64,000 bases of DNA from Haematobia irritans (GCF_050003625.1 NC_134397.1:197429063-197493062), one strand, 5' to 3'; positions 13,675 through 24,244 are shown, counted from the stretch's first letter. The notes: generated by a model from the sequence alone, not told the origin. Numbers and translations: made by a program.

Positions 13675-13728
13675 TTTATTTTGATGTTTGCAAACATAAC
13701 AACTATGTATCGGACTCTATATATTAGT

Positions 13729-15253
13729 TTAAACAAATTGTTCTTGACTATTGGCTGATAATTCCATTAACCTCCAAGCGGCTTTTGGATTTAATTCGTT
13801 GGGATCTCGGCATAAAACCCAAACATAATTGACACGCATTACTTTTTCAGGATCGCCTTCAACGACTTTGTTGGAACTGCGTTCACGAACACACATGATT
13901 TGTTGAGCTTGGAAAGTAATAATGAGTACAGGTCCTTGTTCCATCACTTTGCCCATGGCCAAATCAATATTTTCGATATCGAGAATTTTTGAATCTAAAT
14001 ATAGTCCAGCTTTAATGGCCTGGCTTATGGGTGTGGAAATAATATTAAAGGTACTCTCAAAACACCAATCTTTCAAAATCTCCAAATCTCCACGAACCAT
14101 TGCTTCCAGAATGTTGGGTATAATATCTGTTTCGCAGTCTTTTAGGAAATGTTTTTCGTCAAAATTGGGGTCTATTTTGCAAAGCTCAGTTAAAGTTTCT
14201 GACAATTCTGTTTTGGAAAATAGGCCTCCCATTACATCGGAAACTTTGTCTGTTAATAGCCTCGATGCCCGTATGACAGGATTTTCAGATTCTTCATATT
14301 TCATTTTCCAATCGAGAACTTTATTTACGTAGGCATTGTTATTTTTGAAATTTTCCCATGACTGATAGAATTTTGAGTCCTTATGCAGCTCCATGCCCAT
14401 AGCTTCCATATTTGGTTCAACAACTCTTTCATCTGCGGCCAAATCAACTTCTTTGCGTTTACGCAAGCGAGTCGGTGATCTATAAACTCTCGAGTTTATA
14501 CTTTGGGTATCCATTTCTTGTTTAATCATTTTTGTGGTATCAGATATAGCCTGAAATGCTGTAGTCTGACCAATCTTTTCACCTTTTTCAGATATGGTTT
14601 CCTTTGCAGTTTTAGCTTGTTTGGAAATTTCTTCGCCAAGTTTTGAAGCCTTTTTTGCAAAATCGGTTTTTCCGGCCTCATCAATAACATCGGAGACCTT
14701 TTCCTTGATGTTTCCTAGCTGGTCTTTTAGGATATTGGAAGATTTTTGTGCTTCTGATTCAACGACATTAAATTTTTGTCTAGCTGATTGCAATGCTTCG
14801 GATTGTTCCAACTTTTGAGCTTCTTCGCGGAATTTCTTAATGCTTTCTTTCATTTCCTTGTTTTTCTCCATTTCGTTTTTTATATTGTCGATGAATTGTG
14901 ACAGAAATCCTGGTCTTCTTCCTGGTTGCGAGTACCAACGCTAGAATATATAAATATGTATTGGTAAATATATGTAAAGAAATATATAACAATTATTTTG
15001 GAAATTCAAACTCCATGTGAGTCACATAAAGTTCCAAAAGTGAACTCACCTGCAGTTCCAGCGTTTGAAAACATTGTTTTCCCACTAGAATGGTTTTATT
15101 GTTCCTCGTTAAAGCCAGGAATTTGTACTAAAACCAAAAAAAACACGTCAATTTATTAAAAAACAGTTTTCGTAAAACCTTCACAAATTTACACCGATAT
15201 TTCATACATTTTCCGATATTAAAAACGCATATTTGATAAACATTACTTACCAT
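13729..15253 (-). CDS. TIMM44: TIM44, mitochondrial inner-membrane import motor subunit (430 aa)
   Basis: Coding exons are 15251-15253 (ATG only), 15050-15127 and 13729-14940, all joined in phase 0 with GT-AG introns. TIM44 tethers mtHsp70 to the TIM23 channel on the matrix side of the inner membrane and helps pull presequence proteins inward. The N-terminus (about residues 1-40) is basic with few acidic residues, as expected for a matrix-targeting signal. A long charged, coiled-coil-like stretch rich in K and E follows. The C-terminal half carries the conserved Tim44 domain (around FYQSWENFK, then IDPNFDEKHFLKDCETDIIP, and ending near RVNYVWVLCRDPNE). An AATAAA signal lies at 13675-13680, 49 nt past the stop. 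The length fits the insect family. Confidence 0.95.
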
Positions 15254-15518
15254 TTTGTTTAGTTTGTAAGTGGACAGTATTTAGTAATAATTTCAGTTAA
15301 TTTTTTTCAAATTAATTAATCCTAATGCCAATTTATGTAATTTGTCGGTGTATTTCGTGTGGATATTTTTTATCATGCTGTTTAATTGTCACTGTCAGAA
15401 CATCTGATTGGAATTTGACATTCCATTGGTTTCTCCTAAATATGAACTTTATTTTCATATTTACAAAAGGGCCGTTCAGATGAGAAGATTTGTTGGTTGA
15501 CTTATGTCGAATTTATGC

Positions 15519-15745
15519 GTCGTCCAGACTACAAGTTTTTCCGGACAGAATGTCTGTGTCTAGATTATAAGTATATCCGGACGATAGTGCTCGTGTCGAA
15601 CATATCCCAGATGTTGGCCACACTATAAGTTAAGTCCGAAGGCATAATCGATACTGCTGCATATTTTTGGGACCGATAAAACATTTACCGATTATTTAAT
15701 CATCGCCGACATTCCGTCCGGAAAAAAACTTATAATTTGGACGAT
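15519..15745. mobile_element. Foldback MITE, TCCGGAC family, copy 1
   Basis: An imperfect palindrome with arms of about 36 bp beginning near GTCGTCCAGACTACAAG and ending with its near-complement. The core (ATAATCGATACTGCTGCAT and ACATTTACCGATTATTTA) matches the reverse complement of the element at 23812-24054, so this is an older member of the same family. No coding capacity. Confidence 0.7.
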
Positions 15746-16053
15746 CATCAATTTAAAATTATACGAACGGTAACGATATTGGTTTTACAACAAATCTTAC
15801 AGTCACATTTACATTTCATTAAATTTTTCTGTGCTTAATTTTTGTAAAATCATTATAGCAGCTTGATATTGACCGATTGTGGGTGGAAGGCTCAAAATTT
15901 TACCAAAAAAATACAATACTTATTTATAGATTTTTCTGATTTAAATCGGTTAAATTTGAGTCGACATATGAGATTTTTATCGTAAATATACACTTTGTGC
16001 GTCGTTCATAGTATAAGCTTATCCAAAAGAAATGTCTATGTTTGTGTTATGAG

Positions 16054-16284
16054 CCGTACAGACTATAAGTATATCCGGACGGAATGTCTGTGTTCGTAAA
16101 GAATCTTACTTTGTGGCCGAACGCTAAGAATGGTCGGAGGTAAGTAAAATATCGATAAATGTGTTATCTATCCCATTAAGAAACAGCAGAATCGATTATG
16201 TTTTCGAACATAACTTATAGTGTCACCCGGATATGTCTCAAAATGTTGGACACGGGCATTATCGTCCGGATATAGTCTGAACGG
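16054..16284. mobile_element. Foldback MITE, TCCGGAC family, copy 2
   Basis: Inverted termini near CCGTACAGACTATAAG and CTATAGTC-like CCGTTCAGACTATATCC (read from the other end) bound a core homologous to 23812-24054. It is more diverged than that copy. It sits immediately upstream of the P-like transposase locus. Confidence 0.65.
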
Positions 16285-16357
16285 AGCAAAAATATTATTT
16301 TCAAATGTGCACGGTATATTATATCATTAGTAGTTCCCTAAACTAGTGACGTTAACA

Positions 16358-16458
16358 CCTCTCCTTAAATTGCCTTTTCCAACACTATTTTGCAAAAGTG
16401 CAGTTATAATTTCCCATTTAAAGGAATTAAAAAATTCTGTCAAACGATTTGCGAATGC
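16358..16458 (+). repeat. Segment X: copy of the nanos 5' flank
   Basis: About 101 bp running from CCTCTCC to GCGAATGC match 24245-24345, which lies about 245 bp upstream of the nanos start codon. Only a few differences near the 5' edge are seen. A 30-bp spacer separates it from segment Y. Confidence 0.85.
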
Positions 16459-16488
16459 ATTAAAGTTCCCATTTTTACAACTTTTCGA

Positions 16489-16608
16489 AAGTTTATGTGA
16501 AAATAGGTTTCCTTCATTTAGCACAAAAGTAAACAATTAAGTGAAATTATAGGAAAAAAAGTGTTTAAATTTGTATAGCAAAGTGAGTGCCAAGAGTATG
16601 GTTAATAA
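16489..16608 (+). repeat. Segment Y: copy of the Abi 5' leader region
   Basis: These 120 bp match 60742-60861 with a single visible mismatch. In the Abi locus the segment spans the probable first noncoding exon, a strong GTGAGT donor and 26 nt of intron. The copy was therefore made from DNA, not from spliced RNA. Confidence 0.9.
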
Positions 16609-16796
16609 CTGGCAGAACTGCATCCGGAAGCTGAAGGTGCAGTGGCAGTCGCAGAACTGCATCCGGAGGCTGAAGGTGCAGTGGCAGAACTGCATCCGGA
16701 AGTTGAATGTGCAGTGGAAGTCGCAGAACTGCATCCGGAAGCTGAAGGTGCAGTGACAGGTGCAGTGGCTGAACTGCATCCAGAGGCTGTAGGAGA
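16604..16796 (+). repeat. 33-nt coding minisatellite (AELHPEAEGAV units)
   Basis: Four to five imperfect units of GCAGAACTGCATCCGGAAGC plus GAAGGTGCAGTG, some with 6-nt spacers, read in one frame as the acidic repeat AELHPEAEGAV. This frame runs into the P-like transposase exons through a GTAAGT donor at 16820. Stop codons just upstream (TAATAA) close the frame, so no ATG in this frame precedes the repeat. Confidence 0.75.
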
Positions 16797-18328
16797 TATG
16801 AATCCACAGCAAATGGATTGTAAGTCATATTTTTAATCTCATATTTAAAATTTCATCAAACTTTTCCATATTTAAAATTTCATCAAATTTTTCCATACAG
16901 CTGACGGACTTAGTCGCCAGAATGAAAGGAGTAGACCCCCTCCTTTCACCCACCGTATATTTGGCGATCTTTATCAATATTATTTACATGGAAGTGATGA
17001 TTATGTTTCCTTCAACTTATCACGTATGTATTTATAAGTATTTTGCAAAATTTTTTATTTTTATAATAATGTTCAAAATGCTAATAAGATAATACTCTGT
17101 ACTTTTAAGGCACACCTGTAGAAATGCTTCTAAGAAATGCACCGGTAAGGATTCCGCAACAAGGCATTACAGAAATGATGAGAAATTTTTTGGCGTTTTT
17201 CGCAAGAAATTTACTTTCATACGAAAAATGCGTATGCATAGCATCCGACGAGATGTATGTTAATGCTTTGGGGGGACCCTTGAATGAAGCGAACAGAATT
17301 AGGGTCTTCTCCATGAGCAGTGTGGCTATGAAGAGACAGTGGTCGGTAGTGGTGGCGTACTACCCATTGACAAGGGCAAACCCTATTGGTTTAGATGTTG
17401 AACAACTTAAAGATGTTCTGGAAGCGGTGGAGGAGACCGGATTTAAGCCACATTTTTACTGTTCCGATTCATTCCCTCAAATAAGAGCTGCATGCATTGA
17501 GGAAGCCCACCTCTTCATATTAAGACCAGGTTATACTTACCTTTTATATTCATTTATTTCCAAGCTTTCTTATTTAATTTGATATTTATTTCAGAACTAA
17601 ATCCTTTGAACGAACGTGTGTGCTATGTCTTTTGGACATAATACATGCAATAAATTCTGCAAGGAAACATATAATGACTAATTTTGTTGACGTGAACACA
17701 ATTCCAGAGCGGTTCAAACTGAGATATGGATACCGTTGTGAACGCTTCCGCCATTTTTACGACCGCAACTATGGCAACTACTCATTTAATAGAGATTTTT
17801 TTTCATCCGAATTTAGTAATTTGGAATCTCATACGGAAGAAATTAGGGAAATTTTGCGAAAATTCCACAATCTTCTAAGTTCAAATTTCGCAAAATATGA
17901 ATTCGAAAAATTGGTTTATAGCGATATTGGTGAGTATATTAATTTATATCAATATATATTATATTTATTTTTTTATTTTAGAAACAATCGATGAGTACGT
18001 TCAATTTTTTATGCAGTCTGGAGATACTTTCAAGAAAGTGGTATACTCACTAATGGGAATTAAAGCGGCGGCTACAACCATATTCACAAGATTTGACATT
18101 GTAAATATAATAAAATGTAAATCTCTAACCACAATATGGTTAGAGCAATTATTTTCAATATGGCGTCATAATTACCCGATAAGAGCCACGTCATTATATC
18201 CAACATTGTACCTTATTGGGAGATTATACTCCCAATATTACATAACGGGACACCCATACACGACAAGGCATTTTCAATACGTTACAGACTTTGAAAAAGA
18301 AATGGAAATCCTTGAAATAAATTATTAA
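16610..18328 (+). pseudogene. P/THAP9-like transposase, decayed
   Basis: Exons inferred are: up to 16819; 16901-17023; 17110-17529; 17595-17929; and 17982-18328. P-superfamily transposases have an RNase-H-like catalytic fold. Visible hallmarks in order are SDEM (first acidic residue), a CSD block, a DIIHAINSARKH block resembling the P-element DTPHLIKLVRNH segment, and a C-terminal EQLFSIWR block resembling the family's EHFFGSMR. Near 17630 the frame must shift by one base to stay on the family pattern, and otherwise meets TAA at 17633-17635. No THAP zinc finger and no terminal inverted repeats were found. I call it a pseudogene, but alternative splicing around the shift cannot be excluded. 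Its 5' flank is chimeric (segments X and Y). Confidence 0.65.
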
Positions 18329-18779
18329 ATTATCAGGTAACTAATCAGATATTTTTCATAATATCGCAGCTTTATAAAGATTTATTTAATACAAGGTGCT
18401 TTCATCATTTCCAACATAAATTCAATTTCTCTTGAGAAAATACAAAAATGTGGAAATTTTTTAATAATCAATTGAACTTATAATAATTGATAAGAAAAAC
18501 TAAAACACGAAATGAAAACTTTAAGGCAATCACTAAACTCAAATCTCTTTGCAGACAACTAAAATATTTGGATGCTGCATTCTTGGACACAATAATGACA
18601 TAGTTTTCTTTGAAGAATTGGAGAATATGGGTGGTAATTAGGTGGTGTAATTATGCTACCGGAAACTCGCATTCAACAACAAATAATTCGCATATGATTT
18701 TGGATGAAGGTAAGACAGAAACAAACAAAAATATTCAGCCAACATGGACAGACAGTAAAAATGTCCATAATAGCCATTC
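18329..18779. other. AT-rich spacer without recognised gene
   Basis: Lies between the P-like locus and the minisatellite. I see no motif or reading frame I can support. Confidence 0.4.
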
Positions 18780-19225
18780 TACCAGAAATAGTATAAAATT
18801 TTCTATACAGAAAAAATTGAGAAAAACTTCTATACAGACACACAATTTTGACAAACTTTTCAGTAGAAAAAAAATGTTGACAAAATCTTCTATAGCAATA
18901 AAATTTTGACAAAATTTTCTATAGAAATACAATTTTTTCAAAATGTTCAATAGAAATAAAATTTGACAAAAGTTTTCTATAGAAATAAAATTTTGCCAAC
19001 AATTTTCTGTAGAAATAATATTTTGACAAAATTTTCTATAGAAATAAAATTTTGACCAGATTTTCTATAGAAAAAAATTGACAAAAATTTTTATAAAAAT
19101 CAAACGTTGACAAAATTTTCGATAAAAATAAAAATTTCACAAAATTTTTTATAGAAATAAAATTTTGACAATATTTTCTATAGAAATAAAATTTTGACAA
19201 AAGTTTCCTATAGAAATAAAATACA
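18780..19225 (+). repeat. TTTTCTATAGAAA minisatellite
   Basis: About 13-15 imperfect units of roughly 29 nt with consensus AAATTTTCTATAGAAATAAA followed by ATTTTGACA. Each unit contains the palindrome TTTCTATAGAAA. Related arrays occur at 25440-26090 and 57370-57470. It abuts the left edge of duplicate block A. Confidence 0.85.
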
Positions 19226-19283
19226 AAACAAGAACAAAATGCAAGAATAAAAATCAACTTAATTTTCTAATTTATAGCTGAAT

Positions 19284-20481
19284 TGGAAAGAAAGAAATCA
19301 CTGAAAACATTAATATACGAAGAAAAGCATGCGGTAAGTAAACAAACATTATCATGTCAATGTTTGCATAAATTAAAATGTTACACATTTCTCTGACACG
19401 GAGTTTACGTGGAATGCAAGCAGTTCTGAAGCAATACATTGATAACCGGGGTAGCATTGACGAAGCCATTGAAAAATCTCAAATACTGCAGGAGAACCCT
19501 CGTTTGTGTCCAACTTTATGCAAAGTTTTGGTTACTGAATTGATTTTCGGACGGAAGCAACTAAACGGCGAATCCAGACCTGTACAAACAGTACGCGAAT
19601 ACAGAGATCGTTTAGTGGAGGCTCTAGGAAGCGATCCAAGCTCTTTGGTGCAGAAGAAAAAAGGCAAGATTTACTGTTTAACACTCCCTTAAGACGTAAA
19701 TTCGAAGATGGGAAAAAATAAATTGAACATTGCCAAAAAGGAAAAATCTAATTTCGATGAAAGTCCAGAAAAGCCGGGTGATATTCCTGCACAAACAACT
19801 GAAGAATTGAATCCATCAGACCTCGATAATAGCAGCACAAATGCTTTCTTATGGTTAATGGTATTCTCAGTATTGATGTATACATTTCCATTTCTTACAT
19901 TTTATGGTGTCCGTTCATGGCTAGAATAATCATTTGAATTTGATACTTTTCAAAGGAATTGCTTTTCGGCGTTTGCATCAGCTTTAGTTGTAAACTTTAT
20001 AGTATGTCTTTACGTATATAAAGCATTCAGCGAAAAAGATTCCAGCAGCACTAACCCTCCGATAAACGAAAAGAAAAATAATTAAATTTAAGAAGCAAAT
20101 TTTACCCCCCATTGTAACTGATGTTGTAAATAACATTTTTGAATAAAGGCCTAATGAATAAAATTTTTAACTAATATATTATACACTTTCTTATTATTTC
20201 GTTTGTTTAGATGTTAAACCTCGCTATGTACGTATCAATAGAAATTTACTCAATGTCAATGATGCCCATGCTATGTTGGCTGATGAGCAATGGCGTAAAA
20301 AGGAAACCACACCATTCGAACGTTATGAAGATTTCTTGAAGGCAGTAATGGAATTGGAAGAAGACGAATACATGATGGACATGCATGTTGATGATTTACT
20401 TATTTTTCATCCAAAAAATAAACATTATTGGGCAAGTCATCAATATACCAAGGAAAAGCGTTTTATGCTGCAAGACAAGGT
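19284..20481 (+). pseudogene. NSUN5 fragment (no start, no catalytic exon)
   Basis: Corresponds to part of exon 1, exon 2 and exon 3 of the intact NSUN5 at 33194-35247. It lacks the promoter, the start codon and the last exon, which holds the SAM-binding site and both catalytic cysteines. The exon 2 acceptor ACACAG has become ACACGG, and the nearest alternative AG would shift the frame. Exon 3 coding sequence (about 20213-20479) is otherwise conserved. It cannot make a methyltransferase. Confidence 0.9.
19708..20085 (+). pseudogene. VMA21 copy with nonsense codon
   Basis: Alignable over its whole length to the intact VMA21 at 34373-34750. A GAA to TAA change at 19927-19929 ends the frame at 73 codons, after the first membrane segment and before the second. 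The rest stays in frame to the original stop, so decay is recent. It has also lost the shared NSUN5 promoter. Confidence 0.92.
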
Positions 20482-20518
20482 TTGTTCCGATGTGCACACA
20501 ATTTAATATCCCATTTGA

Positions 20519-20549
20519 GAATTCATGTATCCTTTAGATACATGAATTC
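20519..20549. repeat. Perfect 13-bp palindrome with 5-nt loop
   Basis: GAATTCATGTATC, loop CTTTA, then GATACATGAATTC. Block B has only the left arm and a different sequence in place of the right arm, so the right arm appears to be a local inverted copy. Confidence 0.9.
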
Positions 20550-20647
20550 CCATCCAGCCTATATAAGTATCTCATAATTATTTTTAGAATAGTCCTCTAA
20601 ATTACTGGCATGATATTTAATGTTTAAATTACTGGCAAAATTTAACA

Positions 20648-21394
20648 TACCTGATGGTTGGCTGAATGATTCTCCATTAACAAATATAGGTGTGTATCAA
20701 GCTAGTTTAATTGGAGAGGCATTGTATGATGCTCGGGTACAAATCGATCATGTGTATTGTTCGTCTGCTTATCGTTGCATTCAAACGTGTACCAGCGCAT
20801 TGGAAGGTAAGTGCAATAAATAAAAAAACATGGTGGAATTATCAATTTATCTATCGTATCAAATAAACATAAAATTAAATTGGAACCAGGATTATTTGAG
20901 TGGATGGCATGGTATCCCGAAGGTGTTCCCGATTGGCTTAGCAAAGATGAGTTGAAAGCAGCAAATTATAATGTTGATTCGGATTATCAACCACTTGTAA
21001 CCGTTAACAATCTCAATGAATCGATAAAGGAAACAACAGAAGAATTTTATACACGTAACTATGAGGTTTTAAGAAAAATTGTTGAATCTACTTGTAAGTT
21101 GGTTAGAAATAACTCCTGTAATTTATATTAATTTTGACATTTTTCCTCATTCTAGCTGGAAATGTTCTGATTGTGGCTCATGCTACTACATTGGATACCT
21201 GCACCAGACAATTAGTAGGAGAAGCACCAAGAAACATTAACGAATTGCGACAGGTTATACATAAAATACCTTATTGTAGTTTAGCAAATGTTGAACACAT
21301 TGATGGTCAATGGAAATTAGTGGAACCTGAATGTTTGCCAGTCACACATTCGAAAAATCCGCGGTTCGAATGGAATGCATTGAGTGCCACATAG
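20648..21394 (+). pseudogene. UBASH3 3'-exon fragment
   Basis: Matches exons 7, 8 and 9 of UBASH3 (37969-38750). The six upstream exons, including the catalytic RHGE, are absent. About 22 nt that contain the exon 8 splice acceptor and first codons are deleted near 20870, and CSPAYRC in the intact gene has become CSSAYRC. The last exon (about 21156-21394) is otherwise open to its stop codon. Nonfunctional as a phosphatase. Confidence 0.9.
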
Positions 21395-23811
21395 TGCAAG
21401 TGTTTTGAAGAGTTTATTAGTAAACTTTCTTCCTAAATGAAACAAAACAAATACATAATTATTAACATAAAATGTAGACCTAACTTGTTATTAACTTTTT
21501 TTTAAGTTACTATGATATTTATTTACAAACAATTCTAAATTTGTAACTTTGTTTTTTTTTATTTATTTTTTTATGAAGAGGTTGTGGTCTTAAATTAACT
21601 TATTACAATCCTAGCTGTTGTAATCTACCTTTACAGATATAATACTAAAATGTTGGTCTCGAGAATATCACGCAATCCTTAATACTGCCATATTACTTGA
21701 GTTCGTTTTCTTTAAAGATATATTTTGTTTTTTATAAATCTGTAACAGAAAAACTTTGGGCAATACACATTAATATATGATGAAATGTAATGTAATGTCA
21801 TCTCAAAAAAATAGAGCAAACAAAGTTGTAGATGTAAATATTATTTACATCAAGTATTGCACAAACATGTATATTTTTTCGGAATAAAATTGGAATTATC
21901 CCCGAATATTTTACTGCTCAATATATAGATAATATTTTTTAGCATACAATTAATGATAATTAATTCTATAAGATGGACTTATTATGCGTTAATCTGTCTC
22001 TTGATTGAAGATTTCAATTTTTCATTTGAAAACAACAGCCCGGTTGGAATGCCTGAAATAGCAAAAATGAACAATTTCACGCACGGTATGTAACTCCACC
22101 TTTAAAGCTTGGACCTATATTAGTTCTTCATGATGAAATTTGTAAGAAAATATTTAGCACAAAGTTGGATCACGCAGTTTAATGTGTTTCGGAAAAATGA
22201 TTTTCGAAAATCTTCCATGATGAAAGAATTTAGTACCAAGCTAATCACATTTTGTTTTTTGCGTAAATCCATGTATTTACACATAATTTAAAATTTAGTT
22301 TACTATAACAATTAAATGAATTACAAAACACGGTATTGTTCTTATTTTTAATTCGCTTCCAAATGGAATGTTTTTTATACAAATATATGTACTAACTTAT
22401 ATTTAGTATTACTATTATTATGCATTTCTTATTAGTGAAGTTTGAAAACATCTTGTTAGCAATATTAAAAAAATATAGGTACGATATATAAATTGATACA
22501 TAAAGAATGAAATATGTTTATTACTATAAAATGGATCATTTTTTACAAATCAAAAAGTTCAGGGTGGCTACCCACTTTCCGATTGTGAGAGAAATAAAAT
22601 TATCATTCCCAGTCACCTTTGTTTTTCTTTTGTGTTGTGGATAAAAGGAATTTCGGATGGCCCGAAATAATTTACATATTGATATTTTAAGAAACTACTT
22701 TTATGGACAAAGAAACATCATTCTTCTAATAATCTAATCTGAACAAAGCATTTATTCACAGTAAACGACCCTGTCACTACATCCCTGCCAGCATTTCAAT
22801 GTTCCATTTCATCCTCATCGCTACCACAGACTCGTAAGTGACACTGCAACAATCGCCAACTGTGATAGTATTTTGCCATCACTATTCGCATTAAAGTATT
22901 TTGCCATCACTATTGTTACAAGAGCCATTTTATATTTTGTGAAACACCAAGCGCAACTGGCTTATTATAATTTATTTCAATGAAAACGAAAATAAAGTGC
23001 TGAAAACATAGTTATTACGCTTAAAATTGTGAAAAGTAAATTGGTGAACAATTTTTGACTTTCCAAATGGAATAGTGATAGTTTTTCAAATATTTTTCCA
23101 GACACGCTGCCTCCATTGGGAATAAAAGTACTGGCTGATAGACGCTACAACATTTAACTTACAACTTGTAACTCAACATCAATCTCTTATTAATGCATAA
23201 AAATGTATTAAATGTGATGTGATAGAAATATAAATGTTATATTTATGAAAATTTATAAATGTTTCATAAAATTAATAAACATCTAAACAATCGTGTTTTA
23301 CTTGACCATAATGATTCTTTTAAAACTATCTTAAAATGCACTTTGTCTGATTGTTTGAAGGGGCTCTTATTGGCGTCCTTCTAAATGTATCCAGAAGGGC
23401 TCCTAATAATTGCACTCATGCGATACTTTTTTGTAGTAACTTGGCGTGGTACAACTTCTCAATAGTGACGGCGCTTTTCCGAGGAGTTTTGGATATCGTA
23501 TAAGACTGTTTTCGACGTAGTGGGGATTCTCTGAAGCGCCCCCAAATTCAAAAAATGTTGGCAGAGATCATGCAAAATGTTAATTGTCAGTTTCTTCCTA
23601 CATTTTACAATAACAGCGAGGTTTCCCTAATGATTTTCTGATGTAACATCGTATGTTATATATTAATTTTCTAGATTTGCGTATCTTAAGAAGGCGTGAA
23701 AATATAATCAAAAACAATTTAGCTAAAAAACACACTAACAAAATAGTGCTTTTAATTTACAGAACATTTTGGTGCTCATTTTTTTTAATTTCATTTCTTA
23801 TAAATGGACTA
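21395..23811 (+). other. Duplicated noncoding flank (block A)
   Basis: Noncoding copy of 35538-37968, reverse orientation, including a copy of repeat R at about 22760-23600. No gene is seen in it on either strand. Confidence 0.7.
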
Positions 23812-24054
23812 ATGCGCTTTACAGACTATCAGTTATTCCGGACGGAATGTCGGTGTTTGTAAAGAATCTTATAGTGTGTCGGATCGATACGACTTGTCGG
23901 CGATGACTAAATAATCGGTAAATGTGTTATCGATCCCATAAACATGCAGCAGTATCGATTATGCCTTCGGACTTAACTTATAATGTGCACAATATATGGG
24001 ATATGTTCGACGCGAGCACTGTCGTCCGGAATAACTGATAGTCTGTAAAGCGCA
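23812..24054. mobile_element. Foldback MITE, TCCGGAC family, youngest copy (243 bp)
   Basis: Near-perfect terminal inverted repeats of at least 30 bp begin GCGCTTTACAGACTATCAGT. TA dinucleotides flank the element (23810-23811 and 24055-24056). The equivalent place in block B (TA at 35537-35538) is empty and uninterrupted, so the element moved in after the duplication, with a TA target duplication as in Tc1/mariner-type elements. Confidence 0.9.
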
Positions 24055-24244
24055 TAAAACGTGCCCTATTTCTATATATTTATCATCTTTCTATAATTAA
24101 GTAATATTTCAATTGTGTGTAGTGTTGTGTTTAAAAAAGGTTTGAACTGAAAGGAAGTTCAACCTACCATTGTTTGAAATTGTGTTGAATTCAAGTATTC
24201 TTGATACTAATACGAATCCATTTTGTTCTCGTAACTTTGGCAAC

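Noticed and set aside
16327..16536. Minus-strand frames that occur at both 16327-16536 and 24109-24432
   Set aside because: The shared part is segment X; conservation reflects recent duplication, not coding constraint.
19378..19692. 104-codon frame as a free-standing gene
   Set aside because: It is NSUN5 exon 2 of block A read into the intron; no promoter, and the acceptor is damaged.
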